Positions 1 through 9,772 of a stretch of 64,000 bases of DNA are shown one piece after another. The DNA is taken from the NCBI GenBank assembly GCA_021229015.1, contig CM037783.1:56750169-56814168 (forward strand), in the 5' to 3' direction. The notes beneath the pieces are model-generated. The model was given only the letters and a program-made list of their open reading frames with translations. It had not been told where the DNA came from and searched no databases. Origin of the DNA: Solen grandis. Lineage: Eukaryota > Mollusca > Bivalvia > Adapedonta > Solenidae. Positions within the stretch are counted from its first letter, which is position 1. Each line of letters opens with the position of its first letter. A program made the position numbers and the translations under genes.

Positions 1-172
1 TACCATGTCAGTTGCATACCATATCAGTTGCATACCATATCAGTTGCATACCATGTCAGTTGCATACCATATCAGTTGCATACCATATCAGTTGCATACC
101 ATATCAGTTGCATACCATATCAGTTGCATACCATATCAGTTTCATACCATATCAGTTTCATACCATGTCAGC
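1..172. repeat. 16-bp tandem repeat (about 10.7 copies)
   Basis: A minisatellite with unit TACCATATCAGTTGCA repeats every 16 bases from the first base of the window, with a few A/G and G/T variants (the last two units read GTTTCA). The array is cut by the window edge. Because 16 is not a multiple of 3, all frames stay open and translate as a 16-residue repeat. These open frames are by-products and not genes. Confidence 0.95.
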
Positions 173-3018
173 TGTTTTTCTAATGCATTGTCTATGATCT
201 CTGCATTGATTCATTACTTTGACGAAACAGTGGTAATTTTGACATTCTCATAATGAATGCTTCTTCCAAACTGATGCTGTAATGTGCAGACAGGTCTTTT
301 TAGACGGGAACTGGTCACAAGCCAGTCAGCAATCAATTGGGGCATGCTTTAATCATTTTGAAAATGATTGACAACCAGTCACCAATGATGCACCGTTTAA
401 TCTTTATCACAGTACCGTCTCCAATTAAACATAGACAGCCCACTACTTAGTTGCAAAGAGGCAAGACCTAGTCTAGCCGAAACCGATTGCTGCCCAGTGG
501 AAACCAGCTGACATTTGAAATCAGACTGCTTTTAACCATCAGGAGACCTAACTTCTACATGATCAAAGTAATAGCAGCTTGTCTTTTGTGAATGCACAGA
601 AGCTCTGGGATTGCAGCTGTTCTTATGTCCTTGTGGTGACCTTGTGGTGACCATGTGATGACAGAATATATGATGGGGGCTTTCTTTTGTCAACGTTTAG
701 ATGTTTTATTCCCCAGTGTTTTCTCCAGAGCACGTTCCTGCATTTTTGATATTTTTTTTTCAGCTCTGACACACCATTATCCAATATGCACATTTTCCGT
801 GACGCAGTAAATTCGTCAGCGAATATTTATTTATCTCCCTTTGCCCTAACAGAATTGCCACCCGCCATCATTGAAACTTAATACAAGTCATGTGGGAAAA
901 TACTCATCAAGTTTACAATTAGGGAATTTCCGATAAAAATAGAACAACATAACCTTTAGAGTTTTGTTCCTAAAATCTGACTGGTTACATGAACACACGA
1001 AATTAATGACATATAATGCAGTTACATGGATGAATGCACGGGTATACCAGTCATGTATGCACTATTCTGATGCTTATTTTCCTTCAGCATAAGTGCCCAG
1101 ATGATACTGTTTCTATGTTGTCATATTCCGTGATTCTGAAATGTCTGCTCCAAAACAAGGCAGATAAACAGCATTCTATACGCAAAAACAAAAAAGTGAC
1201 GAAAGTACTCCAGAATCCAACGTATCTGCATCATTGTCTGCTGCAGATACAGTAATTAATCCCAATGTGTGTCTTGCATCAGAGACACATAAAAATTGAG
1301 AAAGATGCACGATTTCAAAATATGTGCATCTCGTCGAACGCATACAAATTTGATACATTTAAACCCAAAATATCATGGTAAATGATTTGTCAGCACCGTT
1401 TAATCAGTTCAATTTCATAATGGTTAGTAGTCCAGGGTTTTCCCCAGGTGCTTCGACTAGCCTGCTGATGTGCAACATGCTTTGATTTTGCTGACATAAT
1501 TATCATAATCCCCTCTGCGACCCAACATTTACATGCACTTAAATACACACACGTGTGTATATATTCTCCAAATCACTTGTCGCGTGCATTTGATTGACAG
1601 ATCAGCCAATTGGGTGTTGAATTTTATCACAGCATCCACGCATCACCAATTCTTGACAGAGATGTGCCATGTTTGTGTTGATAATAATTGTGAATTAATT
1701 CTACCATATGAGTGAAAAGCACTGATTATGGCATTAATATTCAAAAGAAATAAATGTCCGAGAGACAAAATTTGAAGGGAAAAATTTGATTGGGAGTCAT
1801 TAAAAAGACAAAATTGGCCCTGGAATGAGCATAAGTAATGAGTAAATAAAGAAAATAAAACAATGGATTGACTTCCCAGAGCAAAAAATGGGTATTTTTT
1901 TCTATCTAAAAGTCTGTTTGTAATTTGGATCATTGTGCTTTAATGATTGAAATCCAGCTCGGGCTGTCCTCCGCTTTATCCTCAGGGTCCCTGAGATCCA
2001 TGATTTTTCACCAGTATAATATTACATTAAATTCAACTGGAGCTGGATTTCAGTCGATATTTGACCGTTATGTTAAATTGGAGTTTACTTAGTTCATGTA
2101 AATTTAAACATCATTGAACTAGCTGCATAATTAGACATTTTCTACAAAAAGATCACCTGTAAGATTGGATGGTTGCCGCATTACAACTAAATATATTCAA
2201 CTTCAAAAACAAGAACTACAAGATCAAAAGAGAAAGAGCAATGCTGTTTTTGGTTCAAATAAACATTATTTCAAATTGCTTCCACATACCATCTCTCATA
2301 CATTCGTTCAGGATTTCTTTTTTCGTATTTTTTTTATTAAAAACAAAAATAAAAAAAAACATTTTAACTACAGGCAAAACACAAAAAAGTGCATTCAGGT
2401 TTTGAAAAAGACAATGAATATGTTCATTTTCAATTTACTTTTTTTTTGGGGGTGGGGGGGGGCTCATTGTTTCATCCTGATCCTGGGACTCATTGATTTA
2501 GCTTGGGGACTCATTATTTTCAAACATGTGGGTCCTTGGACTCAAAACATGGAATTTCTAGGTTAATCATAGTTAAATACCGAAACATTGCTGACTGTAG
2601 AGTTAAAATGCATTTGTATTTTTAAAATCTTTCTAGAAGAAATCCATGATAAAAATGTGAAGACATAGCTCTATAATTATGATCTATATGATTACATCAA
2701 TTTTGCACAATTTCTACTTAGTATGAACTTTGGACTAATCTCTGAGATAAGGGCTTAATTTCGTCAAATGAACCTAGAGAAAAATCAGTCTTGAAACAAA
2801 TGTTTCGTACAGAATGGTTGAAAGAAAACGCATGATTAATGTATGAGAACAATAAAATGACTTGTTCAGTGTGCATATTGGAGGAGGGACAACCCATTCA
2901 TTGTTGGCTGCGCAAATTTTTGCCATTCTACTTTGTTGAGACATATCTCATCAAATCAGTAATCCAGTAACTGAGGGGACTGTCACTGATGTGAAGTAAT
3001 GAGAGACAGGAATATGGT
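173..3018. other. No gene recognised
   Basis: AT-rich DNA with short open frames only. I see no recognisable protein motif or exon with good splice borders. A G-rich run near 2448-2462 and A/T homopolymers are the only notable low-complexity tracts. Confidence 0.5.
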
Positions 3019-3440
3019 GTGCCATGGATAACATCCTTGGTAGATTACTATGGTCAGAGTTATGGTGACAGAGAAGTCTTCATTCACCCTATGGAAACCC
3101 TTGTTGAATGGACACAGTGTAAAGATCTAGTCACTCAACAACAGTATCCATGTCTTACAGACACATCTACATGGAAGCTACTGTCAATAAACCACCCTGA
3201 TAGTTTTCCAAATCTGATGAAGCTAAGTATGATAGCTGTTTGGACCCTCTGCAAACAGCAACAGTTGAAAGAGGGTTCAGTGTTCAGAATGACATTAAAG
3301 TGGCATCCAGAAATTGGTTGTCTAGCGTCAAACTTAATGTGTTAAAGCAGATATCATTGGGACCAGACATTTCAGAAAGCCATACTGAAATGGAAACATG
3401 TGAAGAGCAGGAAGCTTTACATGTCAAAGTCAAAATCATG
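3019..3440 (+). pseudogene. hAT-type transposase C-terminal fragment, frameshifted
   Basis: Two overlapping plus-strand frames together resemble the C-terminal dimerisation region of hAT-superfamily transposases and of ZNF862-like genes derived from them. The first frame has a FPNLMKL stretch. After a shift near 3240 the second frame reads PLQTATVERGFSVQND followed by NWLSSVKLNVLKQISLG, the usual ERGFS-x-Q-N and 'leucine-rich' signature just before the C-terminus. No upstream zinc finger or DDE catalytic part is visible, and there are no obvious terminal inverted repeats. I read this as a dead 5'-truncated copy. A domesticated exon is less likely because of the frameshift. Confidence 0.6.
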
Positions 3441-4076
3441 AGTGATTTGTGTCTCATGTTATACAACTTTTTAAGGCATTTTGTCATATCGTGAGACATC
3501 TGTATAAAGAGAAAATGGTATATTTTCTTTGCCTTATTATAGTTCTTACATCTGTAATGGAACATTTGAGTACTGACCCCTATAATTTCTTTTTTGACCC
3601 CTTATTTTTATCATGGGGGTCAAGCATGACCCCCAAAAATCTGAATCTGGAGAAAACACTGATTCCCCTTGCTAAATAATAGTAACTCCGTAACTAGGTC
3701 ATAAAAGAAATTTTTTTTCATGAATGAAATATGATTTAATGTTAAAACATTTCATAAACAAAATGCATGGGTGGGAATTATCTTGAATAAATTCAAGTTC
3801 TAACTTTCGTTTGTATTCATGACCACACAGGTAAGTGACAAACTACATGTGTGAGTCAGAAATGAGGAAGTTAGTGTGTGTCACCTGTCAAGAGATGCAG
3901 AATGAATTATGAGAGGAGGCTGGACAGTTTGTTGACCCAAGTATTCACTGACCTCCAGATATCCACTAACCTCTAGATATCCACTGACCTTTAGTGTCAT
4001 GTCAAGTCATATTAACTTGATAAACTACAATGGTGTTTAGAATAAATGTTTCAGGAACCTTTATCACAGCATCCTG

Positions 4077-5826
4077 TTTTTAGCTCACCTGAGCATAATT
4101 TGTTATTATGACAATGAATGTACGGCGTCCGTCACCCTTCATCCGGTGTCCGTCGTCAACATTTAACTTAAAACAACATCTCCTCCTAAACCATTGGGCA
4201 AATTTTAAAGAAACTTCACAGAAATGTTCCTTTGTTGAAGTCCTTTCATAGTTGTTCAAAGAATTTGATTCCATTCAGAACTCTGGTTGCCATAGCAACA
4301 GAAATAAAAAACATATGAAAATTTTTGAAAATCTTCTCCTCCAAAAGTACTGGCTGGATTGCAAAGTTATTTGGCATAGATGTTCCTTGGGTCACTCTCT
4401 ACCAAGATTGTTCAATTTATTTTGATCTGTTGAAAAACATGGCCACCAGGGGACAGAGCCTGTTTTCCTTATATGAATATAGTACAAATTTGAAAAATCT
4501 TCTTGGCCAATTTCAAAGTTATTTGCAAAGATGTTCCTTGGGTCACTCTTTACCAAGATTGTTAAATTATTTTGATCCAATGAAAAAAAAACATGGTCAC
4601 TAGCGGGCAAAGCCTGTTTTCCTTATATGTATATTGTACAAATTTGAAAAATCTTCTTGGCCAAAAGTACTGGCTGGATTTCAAGTTATTTGGCACAGAT
4701 GTTCCTAAGGTCACTCTCTACCAAGGTTGTTCAAATTATTTTGATCTGTTCAAAACATGGCTGCCAGGAAGTGGAATCCATTTTCCTTATATGGATATAG
4801 TACAAATTTGAAAAATCTTCTTGGCCAAAAGTACAGGCTGGTTTTCAAAATTATTTGGCATGGATGTTCCTTTGGTCAATCTCTACCAAGATTGTTCAAA
4901 TTATTTTGATTCGTTGAAAAAATGGCCGCCATGGGGCGGAGCCCATTTTCCTTATTAGCTCACCTGAGCACAATGTGCTCAAGGTGAGCTTTTGTGATCG
5001 CCCATCGTCCGTCGTGCGTTGTGCTTGTTAACACTCTAGAGGCCATATTTTTTGGCCAATCTTCATGAAACTTGGTCAGAATGTTTGTCTCCATATAAAA
5101 TCTTGGACAAGTTGAATTGGTCATTGGGGTCAAAAAGTATGCCACAAGGTCAAATCTTAGTAAAACCTTGTTAACACTCTAGAAGCCACATGTTTGTCCA
5201 ATCTTCATGAAACTTGGTCAGAATGTTTCTCTCCATAAAATCTTGGACAAGTTTGAATTTGGTTCATATGGGGTCAAAAAGTAGGTTATGAGGTCAAATC
5301 TTAGAAAAACTTTGTTAACACTCTATATATAGAGACCACATTTTTGGCCCAATATTCATGAAACTTGGTCAGAATGTCTGTTTCCATAATCTTGGGTGAT
5401 GTCAAAAAGTAGGTCAATATGAAAAATCCAACATATGTTGCTCATTTATAATCAGGTGAGTGATTCAGGGCCATCATGGCCCTCTTGTATGTATATAGTA
5501 AAAACTTCAAAAATCTTATCCTCCAAAAGTACTTGCTGGATTTCAAAGCTATTTGGCACAGTTGTTCCTAAGTCACTCTCTACTAAGATTGTTTAAATTA
5601 TTTTGATCCGTTAAAAACATGGCCGCCAGGGGGCTAAGCCCATTTTCCTTATATGTATATAGTACAAATTTGAAAATTCTTCTTGTCCTAAAGTACTTAC
5701 TTGATTTATGGCTCGCAGAGGTCAGAGCCCATTTTCCACAATTACATAAGATATTTGCTGTTTCTTTTCCTCCCACTAATGCCTGGTTCTCAGGTGAGGG
5801 ATCCAAGGCCATCATGGCCCTCTTGT
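4077..5826 (+). mobile_element. Tandem-core element with AGCTCACCTGAGC / GGGCCATCATGGCCC ends (outer copy)
   Basis: The element starts at TTTTTAGCTCACCTGAGC, has a short GTCCGTC-rich segment, then several units of about 160-164 bases (unit marker CCAAAAGTACTGGCTGGA at 4341, 4661 and 4825). It ends near 5826 with a GGCCATCATGGCCC hairpin and CTCTTGT. It has no coding capacity. It is interrupted at 4955-5487 by a second element with the same ends. The structure resembles bivalve non-autonomous elements that carry central tandem repeats (pearl/CvA-type and other Helitron-associated families). Confidence 0.8.
4955..5487 (+). mobile_element. Nested tandem-core element, no target-site duplication
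   Basis: A second element with the same terminal modules sits inside the outer copy. Its 5' end is TTAGCTCACCTGAGC with a hairpin GAGCACAATGTGCTC, and its 3' end is GGGCCATCATGGCCC followed by TCTTG. Its core is different: units of about 141-145 bases starting AACACTCTAGAGGCCA. Four sibling units of the outer element supply the empty site (TTTTCCTTATATG). Comparison shows precise insertion with no duplicated target. The border is ambiguous by one T (4955-5487 or 4956-5488). Confidence 0.8.
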
Positions 5827-6867
5827 TTGTTTTGTTTTGAGGGCTGAATAATATAGGCTACCTGTTGTTTTTTTCTGATAATAGCAGGGGGTGGAGGCCT
5901 TAACCATGTGTTGGTGGTTAAAAGAATTATTTTCCTGAGTATACAGAAAGGAAAATCCTTTTAGAAATAACATTTCTTTGGGAAACACTGTGTAATTCAA
6001 AGGGACAGACTCCTACCAATGAACCCTGTTAAAGAAAGAAAAAAAAAATGTATACAGATAGGTTTTATTATTGATACTTTAATAGAAGTTACCATGACCA
6101 CATGTTGTAGGATCATTACATAATATGTCACAAAATTAACCTAGCTAAGTATAAAAATGTGGATGGCAGAGGATGGGTTCTTATGCTGCTTTATCATAGA
6201 TAGTTAATGACATTGATATAAAATTTCTTAATCATCATAATTGGAGTTGTTTCCCTTTGGTAAGAAAAAAAAAAAGAATTCTGTGCACACTTTCATAACT
6301 TACGTATGCTGTTATATCTGCTGTATATATATGTATTATATGTGTTATCTGTACATGTATGTCCAATTTGGTCATTGACTTCTGGATTTTGAGAAATAAA
6401 CACTTAGAAAACTTTGAAACTTTATAAACTTTAAGGGCAGTCAAAAGAGAATAAATGACATATTTTTGTATTGCAAGTTGCAACTTAAATCATATCATTG
6501 TCAATCATTCCTTAATCAAATAGGGAATAAAAAAAAAAAGTTTTAAGAATGTTTCACATTTTGCTATATTCAGTTTGTAAATGTTTCACCCCTCCTCTTT
6601 TTCAGATAATGAGTGAGTCTAACAACTTGTGATGCTGTGAACACTGCGCTATAATGGATGCAAGTGACGTAGAGATGTGTGAAGGAGGTAGGACTTGCGT
6701 TACTCATATACTTAATAATACATAACTGTTGAAAGAAACAATACTAGGGAACTTGAAGGTTGTTGACCATAAAATATAAACAACATTTTTTATACACTTA
6801 GTTTTTTTGTTGTTAGATGTTATAGTGCTGTTTGTGAAAAAGTAAAAAAAAGTTCAAGAAGATTCCT

Positions 6868-7082
6868 GGGGCCTCCGTGGCTGAGAGGGTAAAGTTGCTG
6901 AAATGAATACTCACTCAGCCCCTCACCTCATGGGTTGGATTTTCATGTGAGGAAGCCTTCCAGTAGGCTTGCAGTAGGTCGGTGGTTCTACCTGATGCCT
7001 AAGTGCATTCGGGGTCTTCCTCCATCTGTAATAAGCTGAATGTAGCTATATGACTGAAACAATGTTACAGCGAAAGTAAACT
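6868..7082 (+). mobile_element. tRNA-headed SINE (family A)
   Basis: The copy begins GGGGCCTCCGTGGCTGAGAGG (a box A-like pol III promoter) with a degenerate box B (CATGGGTTGGATTT). A conserved body follows, including GGTCGGTGGTTCTACC and GGTCTTCCTCCATCTG, and the 3' part is A-rich. The body matches what I remember of widespread molluscan SINEs with a shared central domain. A 3' tail of the same family lies at 62845-62905. Confidence 0.75.
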
Positions 7083-7148
7083 AAAAAAATCAATCAGTCG
7101 ACCAAGGAGATTCCTATCATGACATAAAAAAGTTAGTTATTTTACTTT

Positions 7149-7660
7149 TTATACCCCTGCAGGGTGTATACTGGAGTCATTCTGACGTTTTGTTGGTCAG
7201 TCTGTCGGGATGTTTGTCCCCAAAAAGGAATTTCTTTTAATTACTTATGTCACAAATTTGGGACATGTTTACCTTGTGTTATAACTAAAGATAAATATTT
7301 ATGCGTTTCAGGTTAGATTGATCAAGGGCAAGGTTACTATTACTAAAAATAAACTTTTGTTTCTGCTTACTGTCTCAAAATGGAATTTTCTCAATAACTT
7401 TTGTCAGGAATGCTATATTATAATCAAAGTTGGTAGTTGTATACTTTGTGTAGGGAAAAGGCTTCAAAGTGCTGTGTGTATCTGATAGGTCAAGGTCACT
7501 GATACTGAAAATAGATTGTCCCTAAAATTGAATTTCAGTATTAACTTTTTATCAGATATGAAGTATTGTCTTCAAGTTAAGAACATATATAGTTTGTGTG
7601 AAGATAAAGCTTTGATAAGCTATTGGAGGTCTGATGGGTAAAGGTCAAGGTCATTGTTAC
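7149..7660 (+). repeat. Dispersed repeat with TATACCCCTGCAGGGTGTATA hairpin start
   Basis: The segment opens with a palindromic ACCCCTGCAGGGT. It then carries about three diverged units of roughly 150-170 bases, each with AAGGTCAAGGTCACT-like and TTTGTGTAG/AAG-like blocks. It looks like another non-autonomous tandem-core element; the 3' end is not clear. Confidence 0.5.
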
Positions 7661-7675
7661 ATAAAATAGATTTTT

Positions 7676-7795
7676 GTATCACCTGCTGAGCAGAGGTGGC
7701 ACATAGGGATCACTTTTCCATTGTCCGTCCGTTCTTCCATCTGTCTGTCTGTCTGACCATCACACTTTTTCCCAGCAGGTGACATGCGTTTGAGA
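7676..7795 (+). repeat. Short CACCTGCTG...CAGCAGGTGACA repeat
   Basis: Starts TGTATCACCTGCTGAGCAG, continues CACATAGGGATCACTTTTCC and a GTCTGTCTGTCTG microsatellite, and ends CAGCAGGTGACATG. The two ends are inverted repeats of each other. Related copies are at 15950, 16858, 17258 and 63380. Confidence 0.7.
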
Positions 7796-8897
7796 ACACT
7801 TACTGCTGACTGTCTGCTCCCAAAACTGATTTTACTTAGTAACATTTGTCATTATTAAAAACTAATTACTTAGTAACATTTGTCATTATTAAAAACTAAT
7901 GAAGCTTGCAATATTTATATAGCTTTTGTGAAGTTACAGCTTTGTAGAGCTGTTGGGTCTTCCATTACTGTTTATAATGTTATCTTTTATTTGAATAAAA
8001 TGATAAATCATTTTAAGGTTCATTTTTGACTGGTCTTTCATGAGACTTGTTCTGAGATTTCTCCATTCACTTGAATCCTTAGTATTTGAAACATACTTCC
8101 ATGTTAGGAAATGTTTTATAACAAGTCAAAAATTAAATTATATGTGAAATATGATTATTTGATCTATTAAAAGCAAAATCCCCATCTGGATTAATTATCC
8201 ATTGTTTTGTGTACCATGATAAGATCAGTAAATTAATATTCATAAAGTCAGAAATGTGTAAATCAATATTCATGAAGTAAATGTGTTTGTCTCTCTGTCG
8301 CATATAAATGGTTTTATCATATTCTGAAATAATAGAAACTTTGCTAGGATGATAACAAAATATCTGAGCAATATATCAGATTGTTTGTGTCCAAATGAAA
8401 GAGGTTGGACAAGTTCAAAAAGGTCATGACACATAGGCCGATGACTTTGCACTGACGAACAAGTCTGGTTGGTCAGGGAATACATGTTGGTGTTATCTAC
8501 TTAGTGTTGTCTACAAATTGGTTGCATGATTCATTGTTGATTTCCTTAAGGGAGTTTCCATATACACTATTGTATCAGGCAGAAGACCAGCTAAAGTGTA
8601 TGTCAATCTGTTTTAAGTATTTGTTATGTTTAGAATGTATTATTGGGCATTATAGGTTAAATGATACCATAGGTGAGTTCAGTAACATAATTGCTAGTCA
8701 AGGTTTGAAATCAGTCAGGTGCAAGCAATCTAAATCTCTCTTCACAAATACCTAGAAGATTTAGGCATCTGATGGTCACAAGCACTAGGCAATGCCTGTG
8801 TTACTGAACCTATGTCAGATTAGTATTTGGTGTACAGGTTTCCAATAGCGAAATATTTGTCTGCATGGGTTTTTAAAGTGTTCAACACTTTAGCAGT

Positions 8898-8968
8898 CTG
8901 AAGTAGACATGGCCATTATAAATTACTGAAATACTGATGACAGGACGTTAAACCAAACAAACAAACAT
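8898..8968 (+). mobile_element. SINE family B, 3' tail fragment
   Basis: Only the tail is present: AAGTAGACATGGCC, then GAAATACTGATGACAGGACGTTAAACC and a (CAAA)n end. The same tail ends the full copies at 11716, 52011 and 61816. Confidence 0.6.
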
Positions 8969-9077
8969 AGCCATGAAAAAGTGTATTCCTCTGTTCATTT
9001 CTACAATATTGTTAGAAAAAATACTGAAATTATGTGTAAACTTTTATTGGATAATTCAAGATTTTGGATTTATTTTA

Positions 9078-9177
9078 NNNNNNNNNNNNNNNNNNNNNNN
9101 NNNNNNNNNNNNNNNNNNNNNNNNNNNNNNNNNNNNNNNNNNNNNNNNNNNNNNNNNNNNNNNNNNNNNNNNNNNNN
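9078..9177. other. Assembly gap (100 N)
   Basis: Exactly 100 unknown bases, the conventional placeholder for a gap of unknown length. It lies 430 bases upstream of the first recognisable adenylyl cyclase exon, so missing exons could be hidden here. Confidence 0.98.
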
Positions 9178-9240
9178 GCTTTTTACCATTTTCTTGGATG
9201 AGTTTAATAAAATTTTATATGACAACAAATGCGAGATTCT

Positions 9241-9388
9241 TTTTATCACATGACTTAAAATGCTGAGATTAAACGGAATAATAATGTTTTGACGTTTCGC
9301 GTGTTTTTGCACGTTTTATCACATGACTTAAAATGCTGAGATTAAACGGAATAATAATGTTTTGACGTTTCGCGTGTTTTTGCACGTT
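9241..9388. repeat. Two tandem copies of a 73-bp unit
   Basis: TTTTATCACATGACTTAAAATG recurs after 73 bases (9241 and 9314), and the two copies are almost identical. Their closeness to each other and to the N gap means an assembly join artefact is possible. Confidence 0.85.
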
Positions 9389-9608
9389 TTTATCCTATGA
9401 ATTATATAGGGTTAAATGACGTCATGACGTTGTTATAATACACATGTTGAATATAAAAAATATGTTATGGTTATATTACACTGAAAACAAGAACTGCCTT
9501 GTGATAATATTTAGTAAAATTGCACTAGACAGATGTGTGCTTTGTGTACTTTTGTATCATACCATCATGTGATTGTATAATGAAGCTCATAAATGTGTAT
9601 AATTCCAG

Positions 9609-9772
9609 TATACTGTGGTATGCAGCCTGTGTGTGCTACTCAGCAACATCATCTTCCTTAACGTGGCCTTCTTCATCAAGATGATGCTGTGTGTCATCAT
9701 ATTCATCATTTACAACATCATGTTCCACCTTGGCCACGGCACGGTGCTGCCTTTCTCTCTCCACTACACCAG
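9609..9772 (+). CDS. Adenylyl cyclase exon a: membrane helices of second block
   Basis: Preceded by AATTCCAG and followed by the donor GTATGC. It encodes hydrophobic helices ([15 protein letters not shown], then [17 protein letters not shown]) matching the region just before the C2 domain of AC2-type cyclases. The start is placed at 9609 because the total then stays in phase and the homologous tyrosine-threonine pair begins the exon. An alternative acceptor TGCAG at 9620-9624 is less likely. Confidence 0.85.

Noticed and set aside
5..253. 82-codon open frame at the window start
   Set aside because: Translation of the 16-bp minisatellite; repeats in every frame and has no start context or splice sites.
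1643..1933. Minus-strand 96-codon open frame
   Set aside because: Low-complexity hydrophobic reading of AT-rich DNA; no motif and no support on the other strand.
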